From positions 51,410-115,409 of the forward strand of contig JAPPMO010000096.1 in the NCBI GenBank assembly GCA_028873975.1: DNA of 64,000 bases, in the 5' to 3' direction. Made by a program: the position numbers and the translations under genes. This DNA is from Chloroflexota bacterium. GTDB taxonomy: Bacteria > Chloroflexota > Anaerolineae > Aggregatilineales > Phototrophicaceae. Positions 15,681-25,210 of the stretch are shown here, piece after piece (positions within the stretch are counted from its first letter, which is position 1; the number at the start of each line of letters is the position of its first letter). The notes under the pieces are model-generated. The model was not told the origin of the DNA and ran no database searches. It saw nothing but the letters and a program-made list of their open reading frames with translations.

Positions 15681-16066
15681 ATAAGCGCGACTGTTTAGTC
15701 GCTTTTTGCAAATCGAACGGATTTCTTTCTATTTTCACACCTTTTGCGGATGATTTAGATCAGCCCTGCGCCCCTCCATTCAAGACCTCCCGGGCAACTG
15801 CCAAATCACTGCCCCGGAACGCATAGCAGGAAATCCGTGACCGCTAGGGGCGCTATGTTTGTTGGCCAGGAGCCGCCCAAAGCGCCTCTTTCCTTAGCGA
15901 GCGCGCGACAAGACATCCAGCGCAATTGCCGCTGATGACTTGACCCCGGTATCGGCCAAGCCTTGTGCTTTCGAATTCAGAATCCGTTATTTGTATTTTT
16001 TCGGGAGCGCGACATTCCCGGGGCTTATTCGCGGCTGACGCGCCGAGGGGCTGGAATACAAACAAC

Positions 16067-16080
16067 ACGCGGTAGCGCGT
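16067..16080 (-). terminator. Weak hairpin after the kinase gene
   Basis: ACGCG (16067-16071) and CGCGT (16076-16080) pair across GTAG, 22 bases past the kinase stop codon in its direction of transcription, followed by TGTTGTTTGT. The stem is short and the T tract broken. Confidence 0.35.
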
Positions 16081-16101
16081 CTTTTGTTTCTCGGGGGTTT
16101 C

Positions 16102-19100
16102 CTAAGCCAGGGTGATGCTCCAGGAAGACACGCCAAGTACGACCCCGCCGTCTTTGACGAAGATGACCGGCACCACTTCCGCGTCGGGCGCGACAAAGGG
16201 AATGCCCGCTCCAATCTGCGAATCATTGAAATAGGCGAAGATGATGCCCGTGAGGGGATCGCGGTCCAGGCGCAAGCGCGCGATCACGGCGTTGACCGAG
16301 CGTTGGCTGACGAAATCCGCTTGGTTATTGGCATAGAGCGCGAGGTTGATCACGTTGGGACCGATGGCTTGCACTTGGATCCCGGCGTTTTCTCCCCCGC
16401 TCGTGCTTTGAAACAGGATGCCAAAGTATACGTCTTCGCCGCTGACTACAGCCGGGTTGAAACTGCGCAGCGTCAGGTCGGCTTCTATGCGGCTGATCCG
16501 GCGTGGCGCTTGGTTGCCGTACTGGCTGTCGAGCAGATCTGGCGGCGGGAAATGGAAGGCGATTTCGCCGTCAGTCTGGCTAGTGATACCGAGCCGCCAG
16601 GACCCGTCTTGCGATGAGAAGCGTTCTTCGTTCCAAAAGGGCGCGGCGAGCGAGCGCTGGTATAAATCGAGCAGGTTTTGAGCCCCGCGCAGTCCTTCAG
16701 GCGGCAAGGCGGGCGTGGGAGTCGAGGTAGGCAAGGGCGTCTGCGTGGGCAGAGCAGTGGCGGTCGGCAGATCCGTCGCCGTGGGTTCTGGTGTGGCGGT
16801 GGGCTGCGGCGCCTCAGTTTTGGCGGGGGCGGCATCGTTCTGCTCCTCAAGGTTTTCGTCACTGCCCGGCGCCTCCTGTGGATCCGAAGCCGCCAGCGCC
16901 GCCCCTGTAACGGCGTCCGCTTCGTCTGATTCGCTTTTGTCGTCCCTATCTACCGCCGCTTGAGCGACGATGGTAACCGCCGGCACGGTTTTGCTTGGCA
17001 AAGCGGTCTCGGTAGCGTTCGGGGCTATGTCAGCCAGGAGACTTTCGAGATTGCCATCGGCGGAGAGCGAAATCAAGCCGCCGACAACGAGGACGACGCC
17101 GACAAGGGCGGCCATGTTGAAGAGCAGTCGGCTCATGCCGGCGCGCTTGCCATTGCTTATGGCGGCGGGCAGATCCGCGACAGCCGGTTCCGCCTCGGCG
17201 ATGGCTTCCGACGAAGCTCCATCATCCGCGTCCAGCAAGGACTCGGTCTCGGTTGCGGGCTCTTCCGGCAAGCTTTCGACCAGGCGATACCAGTGGCGGA
17301 AGAGAGCATAAGCCGGATTGCGTTCGATAAACAGCGCTTTGAACAATTCGTTCATGTCGTCGAGCTTTTGGCTGCGGCGCATGTTGCTGGTGTAGATTTC
17401 CAGGAATTGCTCGTAGGTATCGCGCCAAGACAGCATGGCTTGCGCATGTGGCTGCCCCAGCAACTCGTCTGTCAATTTCGCCTGGGTGTGGATTGCCTCT
17501 CGTATCGTCGCTTGCGGCTCGTCGGATTGGCGGTCTATATCTTGCAGCAAGCTACGTCGTTTGACGCTCAACTCCGCCAGCGCCTTCTGCAATTCCATCA
17601 TCCAGTCGCGATAGCCGGTTAGCGCAATGTTGGCGTTGGACTCGGTTTCGCTGATCGCGCGCAGCACAGCCTCAATCTTGCTGCCGGCCGCGCGGAACTC
17701 GGCGTTTGCCCAATCCTGCACCGCCGCTTCCAGCGTTCGCAGGCTGTGAACGCCGGGCGCCAGCAAACGCGCCTGCGGGTTTTCTTCAAGTTGTTTAACG
17801 ATCTCGTCGATTTGCTCCAGCGCTTGCTTGTCGTTTACGGAATCAAGCAGGCTCTGCGCCTCCAACAATGCTTGACGCCGCTCTATGTATTCATCCAGTT
17901 TGCGCAGCGCAGGTTGACGATCTTCCGCCTCGGGCAAGGCGCGGTCTGCCGCCGCCCGCCAGAAGCGCGCGTCTTCAATGATGCCATCATGGGCGTCCAG
18001 GGCGCCGCAAAGCACATATTGAGCGAAGAGTATGCGCAGCGACGCGGTGTTGCTATTGCCGAAAGCTTGTACGAGACCCTGGCCCATCGCTTTGAGATAG
18101 GTGTCTGTACTGGGCATTTGGCTGGCGAAGTCGCCAATGGCCAGGTCTTCTTCTTCCGTGTAGAGATGTTCGATATCCAGCAGCGCCTTTTGCGTGCGGC
18201 TTTCGCTTTCGACGCCGTTGCGTTCGACCCATTCACGCAGGATATGAGACAGTCTAAAAAGACGGTCGGCGATCGCTTGCTCGTTGTCGCTGCGCGCGAT
18301 TTCTACCGCTTGCTGGCCGAGCCGTTCCGCATCCGCCAACTGCCCATTGTCAAAAGCCGCCCATCCATCGGCCAGCGTCCGCCCCAGGTGACCCGGAACG
18401 GAATGGCGTTCCACATAGCTGGCGCCTTCTATCACGCTATAAAGCTGAGCAAACCATCTGGAGAGCGTCGGGCTGATGGTGGCGACCGATTTCTCGGCGC
18501 TGGACAAGACAACAAGCGCTTCGTTCCTGTTGCCAGCGACGATGACGTCTTGATATCTTTGCCAGGCTGCTTGGGCAGCCTGGATGTTTTCCAGCATTTC
18601 GCTCAGCATTTTGTCAAAGAGATGCGCGGAGAATGGCGCGAGTTCTGCCTGCTTTTCCTCCAACCAGTTGGACAAGTCGGAACCATCCACTGCCGGAACG
18701 AAGGTTTGACTGGTTTGAAGAATCTCGTAAAGGTGGCTGAGTGAATCCTCGATCTGGTCCCAGACCGGATTAGGCGGGTCAATGGCGCGGCTGGCATCGA
18801 GAGCGGTGAGCGCGTCGCGCGGGTTGTTCGCGGCTTGCTTGCCGATGACGTGCATATTGTCCGCGAGCGCCATAGCGGCGTTGAGCGCGCGCGTCAGCGC
18901 GTTAAGCGGCAGACGGCGTTCGGAGAATTCGTGCTGCAAGCTGAGCGTTTGCAACTTCGAGCTAAGCGAACTTATGCTCTCGACCACCTCGCCATAGATA
19001 TCGCGCAATTCAGCAGCGCCGGGTTTGTCCATTGCCTCGGTCTGGTCCAGGATGCCAACGATGACCTGTAATATGGCTCTTAGCTCCTCTACCGGGATGC

Positions 19101-20451
19101 CCTCGGCGCCCAGCTGACGAACAGCATTGTCCAGCCGACTGATATTGGGACGCAGCAGCAAGATTTCGGAAAAGCGCGCGGAAACGCGCTCTGCCATTTG
19201 CCACTGCAACTCGCGCGTGCTTATGGCCTCCGGGCGGTCGACCATCAATACATTGGCTGCTTTATCGGGCTTGTACTCGAAGAGCAGCATCGTGCTTTCC
19301 GGGATGGCGGCTGGAATCTCGTCCAGGTGTGTATCGATCAAAAGCATGCACCAGTCCAGCAGAAGGTGCACGATGCCGGAGGTCTTGGTTCCAGCGCGCT
19401 CGCGCATGTCGTTGAGCAACTCCGCCGCCCGGGACCAGTTGCCGTTGCCCATGTATATTTTTACGGCATCCAGATCGGCGGAAACCTCCAGATCGCGCAG
19501 GCGATCAACAATATCCGAGTGGGTGGAGCGGGCGACCGGATAGGCGGGGTTTTGACGAATCGCCGATTCCAGTTGGTTTTGCAGCGTAAGCAGTTCATTT
19601 CGGCTGAGATTAGGGGTCTTGAGCCTGGTAATGGTACGGGATACGATTGCGTTGCGAACGTGTTCCAAGGGAGTGCGGTAACGCGACAGGTCGGCGTTTA
19701 GCGCTTTCAACGACGTATAGCGAAAGCGAACGTTGGGATGTACTGCTTTGCTGACGATATCTTGCAGGCGTCGGTTGATATTCTGGGCGTCTTGATGAAA
19801 GTCCAGCCGGAAATCGTGCCCGGCATCGCGCGGGACATCTACCCGGTGCCCGCCGGACAAGACGAAATACAGTAATTCTCCGACTTGGTAAATGTCGGTC
19901 TGGCGGCTGATGCCTTGCGAAGTTGCTTCATCGCCCTCAAGGAAAACCGCATTGCCCCAATCAATTACCTTAAGCGTATAGTTTTCTCGATTCCAAAAGA
20001 GATGCTTGGCATCGACATCGTTATAGACGATGTCTTTATCATGCGCGGCTTGCAAGAGGTGGATGAGTCGGTCGACGATTTCCAGCATTTCCAGTTCTGG
20101 CAAGCGCTCGTTTTGCGCGGCAAGCCGGACGACTTCATCGGCGACGATAATGCCTTCCGCGCGTTCCATCACGATGTATTGGTGCGGGATGCCGCCAACG
20201 AAGAATTGCCCGCTGCCGACCAGTTCAGTTAAAGTTGGATGACCGGCGAGGCGGGATAGCGCTTCGCGTTCGTTGACGATGCTGACTTCTTGGCCCGCGC
20301 GGATTGGTGGCGCGTCGTTAGGCGCGGGGCGCTTGATGACTACGGGGCGGTCCTCAGTCGCTGTGTCCACCGCGCGCAAAGTCTCGCCGGAACGTCCGCG
20401 CGGATAAATAAAATTGTATCGGTAGCGGTTGTCGAATAGGCTGTCCGCCAT
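16102..20451 (-). CDS. Transmembrane Ser/Thr kinase-like receptor with large helical region, 1449 aa
   Basis: Residues 1-280 are a protein-kinase fold: Lys40 in VVIKRP, Glu61/63 as C-helix candidates, the catalytic loop with Asp145 and Asn154, and the metal motif as DWG (164-166) rather than DFG. The loop reads YNDVDAKHLFWN where HRDLKPxN is usual, so the His/Arg are replaced and activity is uncertain. Residues about 300-1080 are long helices, possibly TPR-like or coiled coil. One transmembrane helix lies at about 1105-1128, then a Pro/Thr-rich linker (about 1217-1255) and an outer C-terminal beta domain of about 190 residues resembling a concanavalin-like sandwich. A ligand-sensing membrane receptor with cytosolic kinase is the likely reading. 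It is monocistronic; no cognate effector is adjacent. Confidence 0.82.
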   Translation of the reverse strand: MADSLFDNRYRYNFIYPRGRSGETLRAVDTATEDRPVVIKRPAPNDAPPIRAGQEVSIVNEREALSRLAGHPTLTELVGSGQFFVGGIPHQYIVMERAEGIIVADEVVRLAAQNERLPELEMLEIVDRLIHLLQAAHDKDIVYNDVDAKHLFWNRENYTLKVIDWGNAVFLEGDEATSQGISRQTDIYQVGELLYFVLSGGHRVDVPRDAGHDFRLDFHQDAQNINRRLQDIVSKAVHPNVRFRYTSLKALNADLSRYRTPLEHVRNAIVSRTITRLKTPNLSRNELLTLQNQLESAIRQNPAYPVARSTHSDIVDRLRDLEVSADLDAVKIYMGNGNWSRAAELLNDMRERAGTKTSGIVHLLLDWCMLLIDTHLDEIPAAIPESTMLLFEYKPDKAANVLMVDRPEAISTRELQWQMAERVSARFSEILLLRPNISRLDNAVRQLGAEGIPVEELRAILQVIVGILDQTEAMDKPGAAELRDIYGEVVESISSLSSKLQTLSLQHEFSERRLPLNALTRALNAAMALADNMHVIGKQAANNPRDALTALDASRAIDPPNPVWDQIEDSLSHLYEILQTSQTFVPAVDGSDLSNWLEEKQAELAPFSAHLFDKMLSEMLENIQAAQAAWQRYQDVIVAGNRNEALVVLSSAEKSVATISPTLSRWFAQLYSVIEGASYVERHSVPGHLGRTLADGWAAFDNGQLADAERLGQQAVEIARSDNEQAIADRLFRLSHILREWVERNGVESESRTQKALLDIEHLYTEEEDLAIGDFASQMPSTDTYLKAMGQGLVQAFGNSNTASLRILFAQYVLCGALDAHDGIIEDARFWRAAADRALPEAEDRQPALRKLDEYIERRQALLEAQSLLDSVNDKQALEQIDEIVKQLEENPQARLLAPGVHSLRTLEAAVQDWANAEFRAAGSKIEAVLRAISETESNANIALTGYRDWMMELQKALAELSVKRRSLLQDIDRQSDEPQATIREAIHTQAKLTDELLGQPHAQAMLSWRDTYEQFLEIYTSNMRRSQKLDDMNELFKALFIERNPAYALFRHWYRLVESLPEEPATETESLLDADDGASSEAIAEAEPAVADLPAAISNGKRAGMSRLLFNMAALVGVVLVVGGLISLSADGNLESLLADIAPNATETALPSKTVPAVTIVAQAAVDRDDKSESDEADAVTGAALAASDPQEAPGSDENLEEQNDAAPAKTEAPQPTATPEPTATDLPTATALPTQTPLPTSTPTPALPPEGLRGAQNLLDLYQRSLAAPFWNEERFSSQDGSWRLGITSQTDGEIAFHFPPPDLLDSQYGNQAPRRISRIEADLTLRSFNPAVVSGEDVYFGILFQSTSGGENAGIQVQAIGPNVINLALYANNQADFVSQRSVNAVIARLRLDRDPLTGIIFAYFNDSQIGAGIPFVAPDAEVVPVIFVKDGGVVLGVSSWSITLA

Positions 20452-20680
20452 GGGTCTGTTCCAAACAATCGGGCTAATTCAGCCAGAAAAACGTTCAATG
20501 TCTCGGCTCTTGTTGCCTGTCGAGAAAAAACGAATTCCTGGGACGCGTTTCGCCGCAAAATCGCCTGCGGCAACAGGCCGAACGTCTTTCATTGTATGCC
20601 GATTCTGTAGGCGCGCAAGGGATATGCGCCCTGTTTTTTGGGATATAATGACAGAAACTTGGGATATCCCTGTGGCAATT
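20452..20680. other. Intergenic region with -10-like box upstream of the MITE
   Basis: The stretch between the divergent kinase and YfhO/flippase genes is 595 bases in all. This left part has no gene. It holds TATAAT at 20644-20649 in plus orientation without a clear -35. The inserted element (20681-20937) separates this box from the gene at 21047. Confidence 0.4.
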
Positions 20681-20937
20681 CAGAGCAATCGCTTCAAAAT
20701 GATAGCGGCTGAAATTGCGGGAATCTAAACTGAATTTTAACCACAGAGAACACAGAGGGCACAGAGAAAATCATAAAATTCTTATTTCAATTGTGTTTTC
20801 GAGTGAAAAATCACGATTCGCTTATCACTCTTTCTTATGCTTCGTCCCAGGTTTTAGAAGAAATGTCGTCTGAACACCAAGTAACTCTGAGCGCTCTGCG
20901 CTCTCTGTGTTGAAAAAAATTTGAGGCGATTGCCCTG
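20681..20937 (+). mobile_element. MITE-like element, copy A (257 bp)
   Basis: A non-coding element with near-perfect 12-base terminal inverted repeats (CAGAGCAATCGC at the left, GCGATTGCCCTG at the right; one mismatch). Inside are two outward-facing arrays of CACAGAG-type units (about 20741-20766 and about 20887-20910). TGTGGCAAT flanks it at 20671-20679 and 20938-20946, apart from one extra T at 20680, consistent with a 9-base target duplication. It is closely similar throughout to the inverted copy at 53809-54067. No transposase is present, so it would be mobilised in trans. Confidence 0.88.
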
Positions 20938-21046
20938 TGTGGCAATCCCTCTGGCTGGCGCATCTTAACGCGCCTGTGTATAACAAACAGTCGTTGCTTC
21001 AAGTGGAGCAGCGCAGCAGCTTAAGACGGAGTTCAGATTCTAGCCG

Positions 21047-24000
21047 ATGACAAGGGACCTGTGGCGCCGCATCCTTCCGGATCTGAGCCTGATCGTATTT
21101 TTGTTGGTATTTCCGCTCTTGATGTTCCATCAGCAAACTTTGGGCGGCCGTACGCTGCTGCCAACCGAGAATCTCTATCAGTTTTTGCCGCACGCCGCCT
21201 ACCGCGAAGTCGTCGGCGCGCCCGCCGTCCCGCAGAACCACTTGATCTCGGACATGGTGCTGCAGAATTACCAGTGGAAGTCATTCATCCGGGAGCAGAT
21301 CTCTCAAGGGGAAATCCCCCTTTGGAACCCGCATCTCTTTGCCGGTGTGCCTTTCTGGGCGGCGGGGCAGCACTCCGCTTTGTATCCACTCAGCATTATT
21401 TATTATGTACTGCCCTTGAGCAGCGCTTACGGCTGGTTCATCGTGCTTAGCCTCTGGATGGCTGGGATATTCATGGCGGGTTTCTTGCGGAGTTTGGGGG
21501 CCAATCGCTTCGGCGCGGCGCTGGCGGGCTTGGTCTATCAGTTGTCGGGTTTCCTGATCGCGAGCGCGCTCTTCCCCATGGTGGCGGCCGCCGCCGTCTG
21601 GCTGCCACTGGCGCTTTGGATGGTCGAGAACATCCTGCATGGCCGCACTTTGTGGATCTTCCGCGGGACCGCCATTCCCTGGGTTGTGATCGGGGCGGTT
21701 GCGATTGCCTGTAATATCCTCGCCGGGCACATTGAAGTTTCCATATATACGATGATGACCACGGTGGTCTATGCCGGCTTGCGTCTGCTCTATGAGCTTG
21801 CCCGGCGCTGGAAAACCGGTGGATCCCTTCCCTTGCGCTGGGCGGGCAAGAATGCGATCTGGTTGTTATTGATCGTGCTGCTGGGGACCGGTTTGGCCGG
21901 GCTGCAGCTGGCGCCCTTGGTCGAGTTCGCGGGGACCAATTGGCGCGCCGAGCGCGACAACCTCGCGGCGGTGTTGGATTATGCGTTGAAGCTGCGCGAC
22001 ATCTTGCAATTTCTGCTCCCCAACTTCTACGGCAACCCCACCCACCATAGTTATGTCGACGTATTCACGATGGAACGCGTCACCGACTTGCGGAACGCTG
22101 CCGGGCAATCCATTGATTACATCAATTGGAGCATCAAGAACTATGTGGAAAGCGCGCTTTACCTGGGTGTATTGCCCTTGATCCTTGCGGCTTACGCCTT
22201 ATTTGCCGGCATAAGACGCTGGCAATTCGCCGGGGTCGTCATCGCTTTGACACTGATCGCTTTGTCGGCGCTGTCTTTTATGTTTGGCGCGCCAACTTAC
22301 GCTTTTGTATTTAGCCTGCCGGGCATGAATCAGTTGAATTCGCCTTTTCGCTGGGTGTATGTGCTTACCATGGCGGTTGCGGCCATGTCGGGGCTTGGGC
22401 TTCATCTTTTAGCTGAGCGGCGCCGCAGCTTCTTCCCGGTCGGCGTCCTGGGGCTGCTGATCTTGGCGCTTGGCGGCGCTATTTTGGGTGGGGCGGTCTA
22501 CAGTTACAACAGCTTCGACCAATTGCAGTCGCTCTTTGACAGAATCGTCGCGGAATTGGCTGGGGCTGACCGGGCTTTTGCTGACGGACGCATGTTTTTC
22601 AGCTATCAGCTGCCGCAGTTCCTGGCTCTGGCGGTGATCTTGCTTGCCAGCGGGGTGATTTTTCTCTGGGCGGCACGTTGGCGATCGCGCGCCTGGATGG
22701 CGCTCGCCTTGGTAATAACCGCCATCGATTTGTTCATTGCCAGTTACGGTTTTAATCCTGCCAGCGACCCGCTGCTCCTGGAGTTCACGCCGCCGGCGAT
22801 AGAGTATTTGCAGGGCCAAGACGGGCGCTTTCGAATAACGAGCCTGGAAGCTGATCCGGAGCAGCCGCCCATTCTTAGTCCCAATGTGGGCATGAGCTAT
22901 GGACTGGATGATGTCCGCGGTTACGAAAGCATCATACCCGCCAGGTATGTGGCGACTATGCGCGCCCTGCAGCCGCAGCGTTTTCTGGATCACAATCAGA
23001 TCTCACCGGTCTATACCTTGCCGGACTGGAATCATGCCGGCGGATATGAAGCCGCGCTCGCTGCCGATCTCTTCAATTTGCTTAATATCCGCTATGTGTT
23101 GACCCCGCGCGACTGGCAAAGCCCCCCGACTGGCTGGAAGACCGTTTACGCCGACGAAGCAGTGACGATATGGGAGAACGAGTCTTTTATGCCGCGAGCC
23201 TTCGCAGTTGCCAAAGACGATTGGGATCCGCGTTGGCTGGCCGAGCCGGGCGGGGGCTTTAGATATGGCGAATTCGTCAATACCGGCGCCACCCTCCATA
23301 TCCCCAAATATCAGCCGGCATTAATCTCCCGCGATACCGCGCGTGAAAAATTCATTGATCTAAGCCTGGATGAACCGAGCTGGCTGGTGATCAGCGAGAG
23401 TTACGCCCCGGGCTGGCGCGCCTTCGCCCGCCCCTGGGGCAGCGCAGAATCGGCGGAGTTTGGATTGGCGCTGCGCCTGGTGCTGGCCAACTTCCAGGGA
23501 GTGGAATTGTCGGCGGGGCATTGGACGGTGAGGCTGGTATACAGCCCGGCCAGCGTGCATCTGGGCATGTTTGCCTCGACGATCTGCGTCGTTTTGACCG
23601 TGCTCTTGTTCGGCGCCTGGTTTTGGCGAGCTTATATTGGCATGAATACCGAGGGTTCGTCGAGCGTGGCAAAAGTCGCGCGCAACAGCCTGGCGCCAAT
23701 CATTCTCAACTTGTTCAATCGCGGTATCGATATGGCTTTTGCCATTGTGATGTACCGGTTGCTGCAACCGTTTGAGATTGGCATTTACAGTTTTGCGGTG
23801 GTTTTGTTCGTCTGGTTCGACATTTTTACCAATTTCGGCCTGGATCTGTTTCTGATCCGCGAAGCCTCTCAGCGCAAGAGCCGCGCCGGACATTATTTCT
23901 ACAATACGTCGTTCTTTCGTCTGTTTTTGAGTCTTGCCGGCGTGCCGATGTTGGCTGGCGCATTGCTGCTGTGGCAAAGCTCCGGAGTGGAAGCCATAAG

Positions 24001-25141
24001 CGCCGAGGGCTTGACCGCCATCGGCTTGCTCTACCTGGGTTTGTTCCCCGCCAGCTTGTCCAAGGGCATGACCTCGCTCTTTTATGCCAACGAACAAGCG
24101 GAAAAACCGGCCGCCATCGCTACCATTACAACCGTCAACAAGGCGATCTTTGGCGTTATCGCGCTCTTGCTGGGGCATGGCATCGTTGGCTTGGCGACAG
24201 TCAGCATCTTCAACAATATCTTGACGCTACTGGTTCTGGTATGGGCGGGACGGCGCTTGATTGGCAAAATCGCTCGGCGGCTGCCCGATCGCAAATTGAT
24301 CGGCGAAATGGCGGGCGAAAGCTTCCCCTTGATGCTCAATCACTTCCTGGCCACTATCTTTTTCCAGATCGATATCGTCATATTGCAAGCGATCAAAGGC
24401 GCGGAAACCGTCGCTCAATACAGCACAGCCTATAAGTGGCTGCTGGCGATCAACATCGTGCCGGCTTTTTTCACGCAGGCGCTCTTCCCAGTGATGTCGC
24501 GCCAGGCAAAAGAAAACCTCTCGGCATTAACGCGCAGTTGCGCCTTTGGCATCAAATTGCTATTCGCCATTACCTTGCCCTTGGCCATGATATTCACTGT
24601 ATTGGCTGAACCATTGACGCTGATCTTGGGCGGCGCCAGGTATGTGCCGGACGGCGCGATCGCATTGCAATTGATGATCTGGAGCATTCCTTTCGGCTGG
24701 ATGAACAGTTTGATGCAGTACGCGCTGGTCGCGCTGGGGCGGCAGCGACTGATCACGCGCGCCTTTGGGGGCGCGGTCATATTCAACATCGCCGCCAATA
24801 TGATATTCATCCCGCAATACGGCTTTCAGGCGGCGGCAATCGCTACCATCGCTTCCGAAGTGGTTCTGTTCCTGCCCTTCATTTATCTGCTGCGCGGATC
24901 GCTGCGGGGGCTGAGGGCGCTCAGTTTGTTATGGCGTCCCGTAGCCGCATTTGCGGTCATGTTCTTGGTGCTGGCGGTATTCGGTCAAAGCCTGCTCGTC
25001 CTGGTGATTGCCACGCTTGTGTACGCCTTGATACTCATCATCTTGCGCCCTTTGGATGCCGCGGAAGGCGCGGCGATGCTTGCGCTGATGCCGGAGGGCA
25101 TGCGCGGGTTCCGCTTGGCGCGCTGGCTTGGCGGGATATAA
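21047..25141 (+). CDS. YfhO-like membrane protein fused to polysaccharide flippase, 1364 aa
   Basis: Residues 1 to about 862 match the YfhO-type architecture: an N-terminal helix, a loop with the conserved ending PLWNPHLFAGVPF, about a dozen transmembrane helices, then a soluble beta domain near 590-840 (RGYESIIPARY, WLVISESYAPGWRAF). YfhO proteins are thought to be GT-C-like glycosylation enzymes. From about 870 the protein changes into a Wzx/MATE-like oligosaccharide flippase with some 12 helices (VARNSLAPIILNLFNRGIDM, YSTAYKWLLAINIVPAFFTQ, MQYALVALGRQRLITRAFGG). The two halves are in one uninterrupted frame with no start or ribosome site at the junction. A combined transfer-and-flip role in surface polymer assembly is inference. 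Confidence 0.85.
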   Translation: MTRDLWRRILPDLSLIVFLLVFPLLMFHQQTLGGRTLLPTENLYQFLPHAAYREVVGAPAVPQNHLISDMVLQNYQWKSFIREQISQGEIPLWNPHLFAGVPFWAAGQHSALYPLSIIYYVLPLSSAYGWFIVLSLWMAGIFMAGFLRSLGANRFGAALAGLVYQLSGFLIASALFPMVAAAAVWLPLALWMVENILHGRTLWIFRGTAIPWVVIGAVAIACNILAGHIEVSIYTMMTTVVYAGLRLLYELARRWKTGGSLPLRWAGKNAIWLLLIVLLGTGLAGLQLAPLVEFAGTNWRAERDNLAAVLDYALKLRDILQFLLPNFYGNPTHHSYVDVFTMERVTDLRNAAGQSIDYINWSIKNYVESALYLGVLPLILAAYALFAGIRRWQFAGVVIALTLIALSALSFMFGAPTYAFVFSLPGMNQLNSPFRWVYVLTMAVAAMSGLGLHLLAERRRSFFPVGVLGLLILALGGAILGGAVYSYNSFDQLQSLFDRIVAELAGADRAFADGRMFFSYQLPQFLALAVILLASGVIFLWAARWRSRAWMALALVITAIDLFIASYGFNPASDPLLLEFTPPAIEYLQGQDGRFRITSLEADPEQPPILSPNVGMSYGLDDVRGYESIIPARYVATMRALQPQRFLDHNQISPVYTLPDWNHAGGYEAALAADLFNLLNIRYVLTPRDWQSPPTGWKTVYADEAVTIWENESFMPRAFAVAKDDWDPRWLAEPGGGFRYGEFVNTGATLHIPKYQPALISRDTAREKFIDLSLDEPSWLVISESYAPGWRAFARPWGSAESAEFGLALRLVLANFQGVELSAGHWTVRLVYSPASVHLGMFASTICVVLTVLLFGAWFWRAYIGMNTEGSSSVAKVARNSLAPIILNLFNRGIDMAFAIVMYRLLQPFEIGIYSFAVVLFVWFDIFTNFGLDLFLIREASQRKSRAGHYFYNTSFFRLFLSLAGVPMLAGALLLWQSSGVEAISAEGLTAIGLLYLGLFPASLSKGMTSLFYANEQAEKPAAIATITTVNKAIFGVIALLLGHGIVGLATVSIFNNILTLLVLVWAGRRLIGKIARRLPDRKLIGEMAGESFPLMLNHFLATIFFQIDIVILQAIKGAETVAQYSTAYKWLLAINIVPAFFTQALFPVMSRQAKENLSALTRSCAFGIKLLFAITLPLAMIFTVLAEPLTLILGGARYVPDGAIALQLMIWSIPFGWMNSLMQYALVALGRQRLITRAFGGAVIFNIAANMIFIPQYGFQAAAIATIASEVVLFLPFIYLLRGSLRGLRALSLLWRPVAAFAVMFLVLAVFGQSLLVLVIATLVYALILIILRPLDAAEGAAMLALMPEGMRGFRLARWLGGI

Positions 25142-25163
25142 GCCCGGACAGAAGGCTCGGGCT
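25141..25163 (+). terminator. Possible hairpin after the YfhO/flippase gene
   Basis: AGCCCGGA and TCGGGCT pair around an eleven-base loop immediately after the stop codon. There is no T-run, so termination activity is doubtful. Confidence 0.25.
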
Positions 25164-25210
25164 ATCGCGATTCATTTGCTGTGGCGACTCATGTTGAGCC
25201 GGCGGGTTCT

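Larger units (their letters stand above)
15571..16101. other. Intergenic region between tail-like cluster and kinase gene
   Basis: About 530 bases without a convincing gene. The left part (15600-15760) is AT-rich and holds two adjacent palindromes (15665-15680 and 15687-15702) and is the probable promoter region of the tail-like cluster. The right part is GC-richer; I see only the hairpin at 16067-16080 after the kinase gene. Confidence 0.6.

Noticed and set aside
15687-15707. Rho-independent terminator on the plus strand
   Set aside because: There is no plus-strand gene ending nearby, so the GCGACT/AGTCGC stem with five T is treated as part of the regulatory region instead.
20741-20910. CACAGAG repeats as a possible CRISPR array
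   Set aside because: The units are only 7-11 bases with no conserved long repeat or spacers; they are internal parts of the MITE.
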